Assembly: GCA_963920705.1 (NCBI GenBank)
Contig: CAWUCO010000268.1
Location: 682,001-746,000 of the forward strand
Direction of reading: 5' to 3'
Source: Odiellus spinosus
Taxonomy: Eukaryota; Arthropoda; Arachnida; Opiliones; Phalangiidae
DNA: 64,000 bases
The notes under the pieces are model-generated. The model was not told the DNA's origin. It worked only from the letters and a program-made list of their open reading frames with translations, and did not search any database. This document shows, piece after piece, positions 10,052-23,672 of this stretch (its first letter is position 1; the number at the start of each line of letters is the position of its first letter). The translations under genes and the position numbers were made by a program.

Positions 10052-10434
10052 TTGAAATTTAGACAAAACCAAAGTCATTCGAAAGAGCAATTAATGGAAA
10101 GTCTAAATAATAAGAGTTTTCAAAAATCCGTTGAAAAACAAGAAAAATATGGCCAATTCAAGAAATCATAGAATATCAAAATAGTCAAAATTCAGATTTT
10201 AAAAATTCGCTTTTTGATATTAGTTGTTTTTTGAATTGTCCATATTTTCCATGTTTTTCAACGGATTTTCCAAAACTCTTGATTTTCAGATAGACCAATA
10301 TTTGCTCTTTCGAGTGGTCTTAATTTTGTCTAAATTGCTTAAAAATCAAAAGTTTTGTGTCCATTTCAATCCAATAATCTTGGATTTTTAAGCGTTTTTG
10401 CTTAATTTTAACCAATTTTATATTTGTCACAATT
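10052..10434 (+). repeat. Plain monomer, TTTTGAAATTTAG type
   Basis: The left-arm edge reads TTTTGAAATTTAG and the arm carries GGAAAGTC, TCATAGAAT and TTAGTTG. It follows the last switched module in all three superblocks (10052, 24242, 35730), a useful anchor for aligning them. It has GTCTAAATTGCTT, a CG to TG change. Confidence 0.85.
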
Positions 10435-12349
10435 TTGCAATTTAGACAAAACCAAAGTCTTTCGAAAGAGCAATTAATGGACAGTCTAAATAATAAGAGT
10501 TTTCAAAAATCCTTTGAAAAACAAGAAAAATATGGCCAATTCAAGAAATCATAGAATATGAAAATAGTCAAATTTCAGATTTTCAAAATTCGCTTTTTGA
10601 TATTAGAGGCTTTTTGAATTGTCCATATTTTCCATGTTTTTCAACGGATTTTCCAAAACTCTTGAGTTTCAGATAGACCAATATTTGGTCTTTCGAGTGG
10701 TCTTAATTTTGTCTAAATCGCTTAAAAATCAAAAGTTTTGTGTCCATTTGAATCCAATAATCTTGGATTTTTAAGTGTTTTTGCTTAATTTTAACCAATT
10801 TTATATTTGTCACAATTTTGCAATTTAGACAAAACCAAAGTCATTCGAAAGAGCAATTAATGGACAGTCTAAATAATAAGAGTTTTCAAAAATCCTTTGA
10901 AAAACAAGAAAAATATGGCCAATTCAAGAAATCATAGAATATCAAAATAGTCAAATTTCAGATTTTCAAAATTCGCTTTTTGATATTAGATGCTTTTTGA
11001 ATTGTCCATATTTTCCATGTTTTTCAACGGATTTTCCAAAACTCTTGATTTTCAGATAGACCAATATTTGCTCTTTCGAGTGGTCCTAATTTTGTCTAAA
11101 TCGCTTAAAAATCAAAAGTTTTGTGTCCATTTGAATCCAATAATCTTGGATTTTTAAGTGTTTTTTCTTTATTTTAACCAATTTTATATTTGTCACAATT
11201 TTGCAATTTAGACAAAACCAAAGTCATTCGAAAGAGCAATTAATGGACAGTCTAAATAATAAGAGTTTTCAAAAATCCGTTGAAAAACAAGAAAAATATG
11301 GCCAATTCAAGAAATCATAGAATATCAAAATAGTCAAATTTCAGATTTTCAAAATTCGCTTTTTGATATTAGATGCTTTTTGAATTGTCCATATTTTCCA
11401 TGTTTTTCAACGGATTTTCCAAAACTCTTGATTTTCAGATAGACCAATATTTGCTCTTTCGAGTGGTCCTAATTTTGTCTAAATCGCTTAAAAATCAAAA
11501 GTTTTGTGTCCATTTGAATCCAATAATCTTGGATTTTTAAGTGTTTTTTCTTTATTTTAACCAATTTTATATTTGTCACAATTTTGCAATTTAGACAAAA
11601 CCAAAGTCATTCGAAAGAGCAATTAATGGACAGTCTAAATAATAAGAGTTTTCAAAAATCCGTTGAAAAACAAGAAAAATATGGCCAATTCAAGAAATCA
11701 TAGAATATCAAAATAGTCAAATTTCAGATTTTCAAAATTCGCTTTTTGATATTAGATGTTTTTTGAATTGTCCATATTTTCCATGTTTTTCAACGGATAT
11801 TCCAAAACTCTTGTTTTTTAGATAGACCAATATTTGCTCTTTCGAGTGGTCTTAATTTTGTCTAAATCGCTTAAAAATCAAAAGTTTTGTGTCCATTTGA
11901 ATCCAATAATCTTGGATTTTTAAGTGTTTTTGCTTTATTTTAACCAATTTTATATTTGTCACAATTTTACAATTTAGACAAAACCAAAGTCATTCGAAAG
12001 AGCAATTAATGGACAGTCTAAATAATAAGAGTTTTCAAAAATCCGTTGAAAAACAAGAAAAATATGGCCAATTCAAGAAACCATACAATATCAAAATAGT
12101 CAAATTTCAGATTTTAAAAATTCGCTTTTTGATATTAGATGTTTTTTGAATTGGCTATATTTTCCATGTTTTTCAACGGATTTTCCAAAACTCTTGTTTT
12201 TTAGATAAACCAATATTTTCTCTTTCGAGTGGTCCTAATTTTGTCTAAATCGCTTAAAAATCAAAAGTTTTGTGTCCATTTTAATCCAATAATCTTGGAT
12301 TTTTAAGCGTTTTTGCTTAATTTTAACCAATTTTATATTTGTCACAATT
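10435..12349 (+). repeat. Five-monomer block, copy 1
   Basis: Monomers at 10435 (GTCTTTCGAAAG, AATATGAAAATAG, GAGGCTTTTTG, TTTGGTCTTTCG), 10818 (CCTTTG, TCATAGAAT), 11201 and 11584 (near-identical, preceded by GTGTTTTTTCTTTATTTT from the second on, GTGGTCCTAA) and 11967 (CCATACAAT, TCTCTTTCGAG). The first markers recur 1915 bp (five monomers) downstream at 12350. Confidence 0.8.
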
Positions 12350-14647
12350 TTGCAATTTAGACAAAACCAAAGTCTTTCGAAAGAGCAATTAATGGACAGT
12401 CTAAATAATAAGAGTTTTCAAAAATCCTTTGAAAAACAAGAAAAATATGGCCAATTCAAGAAATCATAGAATATGAAAATAGTCAAATTTCAGATTTTCA
12501 AAATTCGCTTTTTGATATTAGAGGCTTTTTGAATTGCCCATATTTTCCATGTTTTTCAACGGATTTTCCAAAACTCTTGATTTTCAGATAGACCAATATT
12601 TGGTCTTTCGAGTGGTCTTAATTTTGTCTAAATCGCTTAAAAATCAAAAGTTTTGTGTCCATTTGAATCCAATAATCTTGGATTTTTAAGTGTTTTTGCT
12701 TAATTTTAACCAATTTTATATTTGTCACAATTTTGCAATTTAGACAAAACCAAAGTCATTCGAAAGAGCAATTAATGGACAGTCTAAATAATAAGAGTTT
12801 TCAAAAATCCTTTGAAAAACAAGAAAAATATGGCCAATTCAAGAAATCATAGAATATCAAAATAGTCAAATTTCAGATTTTCAAAATTCGCTTTTTGATA
12901 TTAGATGCTTTTTGAATTGTCCATATTTTCCATGTTTTTCAACGGATTTTCCAAAACTCTTGATTTTCAGATAGACCAATATTTGCTCTTTCGAGTGGTC
13001 CTAATTTTGTCTAAATCGCTTAAAAATCAAAAGTTTTGTGTCCATTTGAATCCAATAATCTTGGATTTTTAAGTGTTTTTTCTTTATTTTAACCAATTTT
13101 ATATTTGTCACAATTTTGCAATTTAGACAAAACCAAAGTCATTCGAAAGAGCAATTAATGGACAGTCTAAATAATAAGAGTTTTCAAAAATCCGTTGAAA
13201 AACAAGAAAAATATGGCCAATTCAAGAAATCATAGAATATCAAAATAGTCAAATTTCAGATTTTCAAAATTCGCTTTTTGATATTAGATGTTTTTTGAAT
13301 TGTCCATATTTTCCATGTTTTTCAACGGATATTCCAAAACTCTTGTTTTTTAGATAGACCAATATTTGCTCTTTCGAGTGGTCTTAATTTTGTCTAAATC
13401 GCTTAAAAATCAAAAGTTTTGTGTCCATTTGAATCCAATAATCTTGGATTTTTAAGTGTTTTTGCTTTATTTTAACCAATTTTATATTTGTCACAATTTT
13501 ACAATTTAGACAAAACCAAAGTCATTCGAAAGAGCAATTAATGGACAGTCTAAATAATAAGAGTTTTCAAAAATCCGTTGAAAAACAAGAAAAATATGGC
13601 CAATTCAAGAAACCATACAATATCAAAATAGTCAAATTTCAGATTTTAAAAATTCGCTTTTTGATATTAGATGTTTTTTGAATTGGCTATATTTTCCATG
13701 TTTTTCAACGGATTTTCCAAAACTCTTGTTTTTTAGATAAACCAATATTTTCTCTTTCGAGTGGTCTTAATTTTGTCTAAATCGCTTAAAAATCAAAAGT
13801 TTTGTGTCCATTTGAATCCAATAATCTTGGATTTTTAAGTGTTTTTTCTTTATTTTAACCAATTTTATATTTGTCACAATTTTGCAATTTAGACAAAACC
13901 AAAGTCATTCGAAAGAGCAATTAATGGACAGTCTAAATAATAAGAGTTTTCAAAAATCCGTTGAAAAACAAGAAAAATATGGCCAATTCAAGAAATCATA
14001 GAATATCAAAATAGTCAAATTTCAGATTTTCAAAATTCGCTTTTTGATATTAGATGTTTTTTGAATTGTCCATATTTTCCATGTTTTTCAACGGATATTC
14101 CAAAACTCTTGTTTTTTAGATAGACCAATATTTGCTCTTTCGAGTGGTCTTAATTTTGTCTAAATCGCTTAAAATTCAAAAGTTTTGTGTCCATTTGAAT
14201 CCAATAATCTTGGATTTTTAAGTGTTTTTGCTTTATTTTAACCAATTTTATATTTGTCACAATTTTACAATTTAGACAAAACCAAAGTCATTCGAAAGAG
14301 CAATTAATGGACAGTCTAAATAATAAGAGTTTTCAAAAATCCGTTGAAAAACAAGAAAAATATGGCCAATTCAAGAAACCATACAATATCAAAATAGTCA
14401 AATTTCAGATTTTAAAAATTCGCTTTTTGATATTAGATGTTTTTTGAATTGGCTATATTTTCCATGTTTTTCAACGGATTTTCCAAAACTCTTGTTTTTT
14501 AGATAAACCAATATTTTCTCTTTCGAGTGGTCTTAATTTTGTCTAAATCGCTTAAAAATCAAAAGTTTTGTGTCCATTTGAATCCAATAATCTTGGATTT
14601 TTAAGTGTTTTTGCTTTATTTTAACCAATTTTATATTTGTCACAATT
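12350..14647 (+). repeat. Five-monomer block, copy 2, with internal dimer duplication
   Basis: Monomers 12350 and 12733 repeat 10435 and 10818, including AATATGAAAATAG and TTTGGTCTTTCG. 13116 and 13499 (a TCATAGAAT unit then a CCATACAAT unit with TTAGATAAACC) are repeated as a 766-bp dimer at 13882 and 14265. B and C hold only a single shorter version of this section. Confidence 0.78.
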
Positions 14648-17327
14648 TTGCAATTTAGACAAAACCAAAGTCATTCGAAAGAGCAATTAATGGACAGTCT
14701 AAATAATAAGAGTTTTCAAAAATCCGTTGAAAAACAAGAAAAATATGGCCAATTCAAGAAATCATACAATATCAAAATAGTCAAATTTCAGATTTTAAAA
14801 ATTCGCTTATTGATATTAGGTGTTTTTTGAATTGGCTATATTTTCCATGTTTTTAAACGGATTTTCCAAAACTCTTGTTTTTTAGATAGACAAATATTTG
14901 CTCTTTCGAGTGGTCTTAATTTTGTCTAAATCGCTTAAAATTCAAAAGTTTTGTGTCCATTTGAATCCAATAATCTTGGATTTTTAAGCGTTTTTGCTTA
15001 ATTTTAACCAATTTTATATTTGTCACAATTTTGCAATTTAGACAAAACCAAAGTCATTCGAAAGAGCAATTAATGGACAGTCTAAATAATAAGAGATTTC
15101 AAAAATCCATTGAAAAACAAGAAAAATATGGCCAATTCAAGAAACCATACAATATCAAAATAGTCAAATTTCTGATTTTAAAAATTCGCTTTTTGATATT
15201 AGATGTTTTTTGAATTGGCCATATTTTCCATGTTTTTCAACGGTTTTTCCAAAACTCTTGTTTTTTAGATAGACAAATATTTGCTCTTTCGAGTGGTCTT
15301 AATTTTGTCTAAATCGCTTAAAATTCAAAAGTTTTGTGTCCATTTGAATCCAATAATCTTGGATTTTTAAGCGTTTTTGCTTAATTTTAACCAATTTTAT
15401 ATTTGTCACGTTTTGGCAATTTAGACAAAACCAAAGTCATTCGAAAGAGCAATTAATGGACAGTCTAAATAATAAGAGTTTTCAAAAATCCGTTGAAAAA
15501 CAAGAAAAATATGACCAATTCAAGAAAGCATACAATATCAAAATAGTCAAATTTCAGATTTTAAAAATTCGCTTTTTGATATTAGATGTTTTTTGAATTG
15601 GCAATATTTTCCATGTTTTTCAACGGATTTTCCAAAACTCTTGTTTTTTAGATAGACCAATATTTGCTCTTTCGAGAGGTGTTAATTTTGTCTAAATCGC
15701 TTAAAAATCAAAAGTTTTGTGTCCATTTGAATCCAATAATCTTGGATTTTTAAGCGTTTTTGCTTAATTTTAACCAATTTTATATTTGTCACAATTTTGC
15801 AATTTAGACAAAACCAAAGTCATTCGAAAGAGCAATTAATGGACAGTCTAAATAATAAGAGTTTTCAAAAATCCGTTGAAAAACAAGAAAAATATGGCCA
15901 ATTCAAGAAATCATACAATATCAAAATAGTCAAATTTCAGATTTTAAAAATTCGCTTATTGATATTAGGTGTTTTTTGAATTGGCTATATTTCCATGTTT
16001 TTCAACGGATTTTCCAAAACTCTTGTTTTTTAGATAGACAAATATTTGCTCTTTCGAGTGGTCTTAATTTTGTCTAAATCGCTTAAAATTCAAAAGTTTT
16101 GTGTCCATTTGAATCCAATAATCTTGGATTTTTAAGCGTTTTTGCTTAATTTTAACCAATTTTATATTTGTCACGTTTTGGCAATTTAGACAAAACCAAA
16201 GTCATTCGAAAGAGCAATTAATGGACAGTCTAAATAATAAGAGTTTTCAAAAATCCGTTGAAAAACAAGAAAAATATGACCAATTCAAGAAAGCATACAA
16301 TATCAAAATAGTCAAATTTCAGATTTTAAAAATTCGCTTTTTGATATTAGATGTTTTTTGAATTGGCCATATTTTCCATGTTTTTCAACGGATTTTCCAA
16401 AACTCTTGTTTTTTAGATAGACAAATATTTGCTCTTTCAAGTGGTCTTAATTTTGTCTAAATCGCTTAAAATTCAAAAGTTTTGTGTCCATTTGAATCCA
16501 ATAATCTTGGATTTTTAAGCGTTTTTGCTTAATTTTAACAAATTTTATATTTGTCACGTTTTGACAATTTAGACAAAACCAAAGTCATTCGAAAGAGCAA
16601 TTAATGGACAGTCTAAATAATAAGAGTTTTCAAAAATCCGTTGAAAAACAAGAAAAATATGACCAATTCAAGAAAGCATACAATATCAAAATAGTCAAAT
16701 TTCAGATTTTAAAAATTCGCTTTTTGATATTAGATGTTTTTTGAATTGGCCATATTTTCCATGTTTTTCAACGGATTTTCCAAAACTCTTGTTTTTTAGA
16801 TAGACCAATATTTGCTCTTTCGAGTGGTCTTAATTTTGTCTAAATCGCTTAAAAATCAAAAGTTTTGTGTCCATTTGAATCCAATAATCTTGGATTTTTA
16901 AGTGTTTTTGCTTAATTTTAACCAATTTTATATTTGTCACAATTTTGCAATTTAGACAAAACCAAAGTCATTCGAAAGAGCAATTAATGGACAGTCTAAA
17001 TAATAAGAGTTTTCAAAAATCCGTTGAAAAACAAGAAAAATATGGCCAATTCAAGAAACCATACAATATCAAAATAGTCAAATTTCTGATTTTAAAAATT
17101 CGCTTTTTAATATTAGATGTTTTTTGAATTGGCTATATTTTCCATGTTTTTCAACGGATTTTCCAAAACTCTTGTTTTTTAGATAGACCAATATTTGCTC
17201 TTTCGAGTGGTCTTAATTTTGTCTAAATCGCTTAAAATTCAAAAGTTTTGTGTCCATTTGAATCCAATAATCTTGGATTTTTAAGCGTTTTTGCTTAATT
17301 TTAACCAATTTTATATTTGTCACAATT
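14648..17327 (+). repeat. Seven monomers closing superblock A
   Basis: 14648 matches 858 (both with TTTTTAAACGG). 15031 has GAGATTTC, CCATTG and CGGTTTTTCC. 15414, 16179 and 16562 are GACC/GCATACAAT units. 15797 lacks one base (CTATATTTCC). 16945 has CTTTTTAATATT and matches 26923 exactly 9978 bp downstream. 16179 has TCTTTCAAGTGG, a CG to CA change. Confidence 0.8.
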
Positions 17328-20300
17328 TTGCAATTTAGACAAAACCAAAGTCATTCGAAAGAGCAATTAATGGACAGTCTAAATAATAAGAGTTTTCAAA
17401 AATCCGTTGAAAAACAAGAAAAATATGGCCAATTCAAGAAATCATACAATATCAAAATAGTCAAATTTCAGATTTTAAAAATTCGCTTATTGATATTAGG
17501 TGTTTTTTGAATTGGCTATATTTTCCATGTTTTTCAACGGATTTTCCAAAACTCTTGTTATTTAGATAGACAAATATTTGCTCTTTCGAGTGGTCTTAAT
17601 TTTGTCTAAATCGCTTAAAATTCAAAAGTTTTGTGTCCATTTGAATCCAATAATCTTGGATTTTTAAGCGTTTTTGCTTAATTTTAACCAATTTTATATT
17701 TGTCACGTTTTGGCAATTTAGACAAAACCAAAGTCATTCGAAAGAGCAATTAATGGACAGTCTAAATAATAAGAGTTTTCAAAAATCCGTTGAAAAACAA
17801 GAAAAATATGACCAATTCAAGAAAGCATACAATATCAAAATAGTCAAATTTCAGATTTTAAAAATTCGCTTTTTGATATTAGATGTTTTTTGAATTGGCC
17901 ATATTTTCCATGTTTTTCAACGGATTTTCCAAAACTCTTGTTTTTTAGATAGACCAATATTTGCTCTTTCGAGAGGTCTTAATTTTGTCTAAATCGCTTA
18001 AAAATCAAAAGTTTTGTGTCCATTTGAATCCAATAATCTTGGATTTTTAAGCGTTTTTGCTTAATTTTAACCAATTTTATATTTGTCACAATTTTGCAAT
18101 TTAGACAAAACCAAAGTCATTCGAAAGAGCAATTAATGGACAGTCTAAATAATAAGAGTTTTCAAAAATCCGTTGAAAAACAAGAAAAATATGGCCAATT
18201 CAAGAAATCATACAATATCAAAATAGTCAAATTTCAGATTTTAAAAATTCGCTTATTGATATTAGGTGTTTTTTGAATTGGCTATATTTTCCATGTTTTT
18301 AAACGGATTTTCCAAAACTCTTGTTTTTTAGATAGACAAATATTTGCTCTTTCGAGTGGTCTTAATTTTGTCTAAATCGCTTAAAATTCAAAAGTTTTGT
18401 GTCCATTTGAATCCAATAATCTTGGATTTTTAAGCGTTTTTGCTTAATTTTAACCAATTTTATATTTGTCACAATTTTGCAATTTAGACAAAACCAAAGT
18501 CATTCGAAAGAGCAATTAATGGACAGTCTAAATAATAAGAGTTTTCAAAAATCCATTGAAAAACAAGAAAAATATGGCCAATTCAAAAATCATACAATAT
18601 CAAAATAGTCAAATTTCAGATTTTAAAAATTCGCTTATTGATATTAGGTGTTTTTTGAATTGGCTATATTTTCCATGTTTTTCAACGGATTTTCCAAAAC
18701 TCTTGTTTTTTAGATAGACAAATATTTGCTCTTTCGAGTGGTCTTAATTTTGTCTAAATCGCTTAAAATTCAAAAGTTTTGTGTCCATTTGAATCCAATA
18801 ATCTTGGATTTTTAAGCGTTTTTGCTTAATTTTAACCAATTTTATATTTGTCACGTTTTGGCAATTTAGACAAAACCAAAGTCATTCGAAAGAGCAATTA
18901 ATGGACAGTCTAAATAATAAGAGTTTTCAAAAATCCGTTGAAAAACAAGAAAAATATGACCAATTCAAGAAAGCATACAATATCAAAATAGTCAAATTTC
19001 AGATTTTAAAAATTCGCTTTTTGATATTAGATGTTTTTTGAATTGGCCATATTTTCCATGTTTTTCAACGGATTTTCCAAAACTCTTGTTTTTTAGATAG
19101 ACCAATATTTGCTCTTTCGAGAGGTCTTAATTTTGTCTAAATCGCTTAAAAATCAAAAGTTTTGTGTCCATTTGAATCCAATAATCTTGGATTTTTAAGC
19201 GTTTTTGCTTAATTTTAACCAATTTTATATTTGTCACAATTTTGCAATTTAGACAAAACCAAAGTCATTCGAAAGAGCAATTAATGGACAGTCTAAATAA
19301 TAAGAGTTTTCAAAAATCCGTTGAAAAACAAGAAAAATATGGCCAATTCAAGAAATCATACAATATCAAAATAGTCAAATTTCAGATTTTAAAAATTCGC
19401 TTATTGATATTAGGTGTCTTTTGAATTGGCTATATTTTCCATGTTTTTCAACGGATTTTCCAAAACTCTTGTTTTTTAGATAGACAAATATTTGCTCTTT
19501 CGAGTGGTCTTAATTTTGTCTAAATCGCTTAAAATTCAAAAGTTTTGTGTCCATTTGAATCCAATAATCTTGGATTTTTAAGCGTTTTTGCTTAATTTTA
19601 ACCAATTTTATATTTGTCACGTTTTGGCAATTTAGACAAAACCAAAGTCATTCGAAAGAGCAATTAATGGACAGTCTAAATAATAAGAGTTTTCAAAAAT
19701 CCGTTGAAAAACAAGAAAAATATGGCCAATTCAAGAAATCATACAATATCAAAATAGTCAAATTTCAGATTTTAAAAATTCGCTTATTGATATTAGGTGT
19801 TTTTTGAATTGGCTATATTTTCCATGTTTTTCAACGGATTTTCCAAAACTCTTGTTTTTTAGATAGACAAATATTTGCTCTTTCGAGTGGTCTTAATTTT
19901 GTCTAAATCGCTTAAAATTCAAAAGTTTTGTGTCCATTTGAATCCAATAATCTTGGATTTTTAAGCGTTTTTGCTTAATTTTAACCAATTTTATATTTGT
20001 CACGTTTTGGCAATTTAGACAAAACCAAAGTCATTCGAAAGAGCAATTAATGGACAGTCTAAATAATAAGAGTTTGCAAAAATCCGTTGAAAAACAAGAA
20101 AAATATGACCAATTCAAGAAAGCATACAATATCAAAATAGTCAAATTTCAGATTTTAAAAATTCGCTTTTTGATATTAGATGTTTTTTGAATTGGCCATA
20201 TTTTCCATGTTTTTCAACGGATTTTCCAAAACTCTTGTTTTTTAGATAGACCATTATTTGCTCTTTCGAGTGGTCTTAATTTTGTCTAAATCGCTTAAAA

Positions 20301-20774
20301 TTCAAAAGTTTTGTGTCCATTTGAATCCATTAATCTTGGATTTTTAAGCGTTTTTGCTTAATTTTAACCAATTTTATATTTGTCACAATTTTGCAATTTA
20401 GACAAAACCAAAGTCATTCGAAAGAGCAATTAATGGACAGTCTAAATAATAAGAGTTTTCAAAAAATCCATTGAAAAACAAGAAAAATATGGCCAATTCA
20501 AGAAACCATACAATATCAAAATAGTCAAATTTCTGATTTTAAAAATTCGCTTTTTGATATTAGATGTTTTTTGAATTGGCCATATTTTCCATGTTTTTCA
20601 ACGGATTTTCCAAAACTCTTGTTTTTTAGATAGACCAATATTTGCTCTTTCGAGTGGTCTTAATTTTGTCTAAATCGCTTAAAAATCAAAAGTTTTGTGT
20701 CCATTTGAATCCAATAATCTTGGATTTTTAAGTGTTTTTGCTTAATTTTAACCAATTTTATATTTGTCACAATT
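17328..20774 (+). repeat. Nine monomers, start of B
   Basis: Order as in 92-3538 of A. 18477 has CCATTG and lacks one base in ATTCAAAAATC; 20391 has an extra A in CAAAAAATCCATTG. 19242-20390 is the single B copy of the GTGTCTTTTG trimer. 20391 corresponds to the first monomer of the 1150-bp trimer, but the next unit (20775) goes directly into a strand-switched module. Confidence 0.83.
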
Positions 20775-20971
20775 TTGCAATTTAGACAAAACCAAAGTCA
20801 TTCGAAAGAGCAATTAATGGACAGTCTAAATAATAAGAGTTTTCAAAAATCCGTTGAAAAACAAGAAAAATATGGCCAATTCAAGAAATCATAGAATATC
20901 AAAATAGTCAAATTTCTGATTTTAAAAATTCGCTTTTTGATATTAGATGTTTTTTGAATTGGCCATATTTT

Positions 20972-21356
20972 TCTTGTTTTTCAACGGATTTTTGAAAACT
21001 CTTATTATTTAGACTGTCCATTAATTGCTCTTTCGAATGACTTTGGTTTTGTCTAAATTGCAAAATTGTGACAAATATAAAATTGGTTAAAATTAAGCAA
21101 AAACACTTAAAAATCCAAGATTATTGGATTAAAATGGACACAAAACTTTTGATTTTTAAGCGATATAGACAAAATTAAGACCACTCGAAAGAGCAAATAT
21201 TGGTCTATCTAAAAACAAGAGTTTTGGAAAATCCGTTGAAAATCATGGAAAATATGAACAATTCAAAAAGCATCTAATATCAAAAAGCGAATTTTTAAAA
21301 TCTGAAATTTGACTATTTTAAAATTGTATGGTTTCTTGAATTGGCCATATTTTTCT
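20972..21356 (-). repeat. Strand-switched monomer B1
   Basis: GGCCAT subtype. The exit zone is 21357-21374. It carries GCGATATAGAC, ACTATTTTAAAATTG and the shortened TCTAAAAACAAG also seen in A2, plus a private AAAATCATGG. The preceding plus-strand half has TCATAGAAT with TTTCTGATTTT, an unusual combination that suggests a recombinant. Confidence 0.92.
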
Positions 21357-21539
21357 TGTTTTTCAACGGATTTTCCAAAACTCTTGATTTTCAGATAGAC
21401 CAATATTTGCTCTTTCGAGTGGACTTAATTTTGTCTAAATCGCTTAAAAATCAAAAGTTTTGTGTCCATTTGAATCCAATAATCTTGGATTTTTAAGTGT
21501 TTTTGCTTTATTTTAACCAATTTTATATTTGTCACAATT

Positions 21540-21943
21540 TTACAATTTAGACAAAACCAAAGTCATTCGAAAGAGCAATTAATGGAAAGTCTAAATAATA
21601 AGAGTTTTCAAAAATCCGTTGAAAAACAAGAAAAATATGGCCAATTCAAGAAATCATAGAATATCAAAATAGTCAAAATTCAGATTTTAAAAATTCGCTT
21701 TTTGATATTAGTTGTTTTTTGAATTGTCCATATTTTCCATGTTTTTCAACGGATTTTCCATGTTTTTCAACGGATTTTCCAAAACTCTTGATTTTCAGAT
21801 AGACCAATATTTGCTCTTTCGAGTGGTCTTAATTTTGTCTAAATCGCTTAAAAATCAAAAGTTTTGTGTCCATTTTAATCCAATAATCTTGGATTTTTAA
21901 GCGTTTTTGCTTAATTTTAACCAATTTTATATTTGTCACAATT
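21540..21943 (+). repeat. Monomer with 21-bp tandem duplication (404 bp)
   Basis: This is the counterpart of 8137-8519, with TTTTACAATTTAG and GGAAAGTC. In its right arm a 21-bp unit (21733-21753, containing CATGTTTTTCAACGGA) is repeated exactly at 21754-21774. It is the only duplication of this kind seen in the window, and it adds a second TTTTTCAACGG motif to the arm. Confidence 0.93.
21733..21774. repeat. 21-bp direct tandem duplication
   Basis: Two perfect copies of a 21-bp unit within the right arm. The equivalent monomer in superblock A (8137) has one copy, so this is a local slippage event in B. It spans about two helical turns. Confidence 0.95.
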
Positions 21944-22140
21944 TTGCAATTTAGACAAAACCAAAGTCTTTCGAAAGAGCAATTAATGGACAGTCTAAAT
22001 AATAAGAGTTTTCAAAAATCCTTTGAAAAACAAGAAAAATATGGCCAATTCAAGAAATCATAGAATATCAAAATAGTCAAATTTCAGATTTTCAAAATTC
22101 GCTTTTTGATATTAGATGTTTTTTGAATTGGCCATATTTT

Positions 22141-22526
22141 TCTTGTTTTTCAACGGATTTTTGAAAACTCTTATTATTTAGACTGTCCATTAATTGCTCT
22201 TTCGAATGACTTTGGTTTTGTCTAAATTGCAAAATTGTGACAAATATAAAATTGGTTAAAATTAAGCAAAAACACTTAAAAATCCAAGATTATTGGATTA
22301 AAATGGACACAAAACTTTTGATTTTTAAGCGATATAGACAAAATTAAGACCACTCGAAAGAGCAAATATTGGTCTATCTAAAAAACAAGAGTTTTGGAAA
22401 ATCCGTTGAAAAACATGGAAAATATGAACAATTCAAAAAGCATCTAATATCAAAAAGCGAATTTTTAAAATCTGAAATTTGACTATTTTAAAATTGAATG
22501 GTTTCTTGAATTGGCCATATTTTTCT
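22141..22526 (-). repeat. Strand-switched monomer B2
   Basis: GGCCAT subtype with AAAATTGAATGG. The exit zone 22527-22544 is followed by CCAAAACTCTTG. It corresponds to A3 on its left side but lacks the A3 exit variant, which is found in the next module. Confidence 0.92.
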
Positions 22527-22906
22527 TGTTTTTCAACGGATTTTCCAAAACTCTTGATTTTCAGATAGACCAATATTTGCTCTTTCGAGTGGACTTAATT
22601 TTGTCTAAATCGCTTAAAAATCAAAAGTTTTGTGTCCATTTGAATCCAATAATCTTGGATTTTTAAGTGTTTTTGCTTTATTTTAACCAATTTTATATTT
22701 GTCACAATTTTGCAATTTAGACAAAACCAAAGTCATTCGAAAGAGCAATTAATGGACAGTCTAAATAATAAGAGTTTTTAAAAATCCGTTGAAAAACAAG
22801 AAAAATATGGCCAATTCAAGAAACCATACAATATCAAAATAGTCAAATTTCAGATTTTAAAAATTCGCTTTTTGATATTAGATGTTTTTTGAATTGGATA
22901 TATTTT

Positions 22907-23292
22907 TCTTGTTTTTCAACGGATTTTTGAAAACTCTTATTATTTAGACTGTCCATTAATTGCTCTTTCGAATGACTTTGGTTTTGTCTAAATTGCAAAA
23001 TTGTGACAAATATTAAATTGGTTAAAATTAAGCAAAAACACTTAAAAATCCAAGATTATTGGATTAAAATGGACACAAAACTTTTGATTTTTAAGCGATA
23101 TAGACAAAATTAAGACCACTCGAAAGAGCAAATATTGGTCTATCTAAAAAACAAGAGTTTTGGAAAATCCGTTGAAAAACATGGAAAATATGAACAATTC
23201 AAAAAGCATCTAATATCAAAAAGCGAATTTTTAAAATCTGAAATTTGACTATTTTAAAATTGAATGGTTTCTTGAATTGGCCATATTTTTCT
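22907..23292 (-). repeat. Strand-switched monomer B3
   Basis: GGATAT subtype. It shares TATTAAATTGG, AAAATTGAATGG and the AAAAAACTCTTG exit (zone 23293-23310) with A3, so B2 and B3 together correspond to A3: one 766-bp module more in B, or one fewer in A. The preceding left arm has GAGTTTTTAAAAATCC. Confidence 0.92.
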
Positions 23293-23672
23293 TGTTTTTC
23301 AACGGATTTTAAAAAACTCTTGATTTTCAGATAGACCAATATTTGCTCTTTCGAGTGGACTTAATTTTGTCTAAATCGCTTAAAAATCAAAAGTTTTGTG
23401 TCCATTTGAATCCAATAATCTTGGATTTTTAAGTGTTTTTGCTTTATTTTAACCAATTTTATATTTGTCACAATTTTGCAATTTAGACAAAACCAAAGTC
23501 ATTCGAAAGAGCAATTAATGGACAGTCTAAATAATAAGAGTTTTCAAAAATCCGTTGAAAAACAAGAAAAATATGGCCAATTCAAGAAACCATACAATAT
23601 CAAAATAGTCAAATTTCAGATTTTAAAAATTCGCTTTTTGATATTAGATGTTTTTTGAATTGGATATATTTT

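Larger units (their letters stand above)
92..17327 (+). repeat. Superblock A (45 monomers)
   Basis: This is the first of three long-range repeats that begin with a CTTGTTATTTAG-bearing monomer (92, 17328, 27306). It contains, in order, a mixed section, three copies of a 1150-bp trimer, four strand-switched modules, a section rich in TCATAGAAT monomers, and a return to the starting variants at 14648. Its last monomer (16945, with GCTTTTTAATATT) has a direct counterpart just before superblock C (26923). It is longer than B and C because its internal sub-repeats have more copies. Confidence 0.8.

Noticed and set aside
21712..21900. 62-codon open frame across the 21-bp duplication
   Set aside because: It exists because the 21-bp gain (seven codons) keeps the frame open through the right arm. 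It is one monomer only, with no coding signature.
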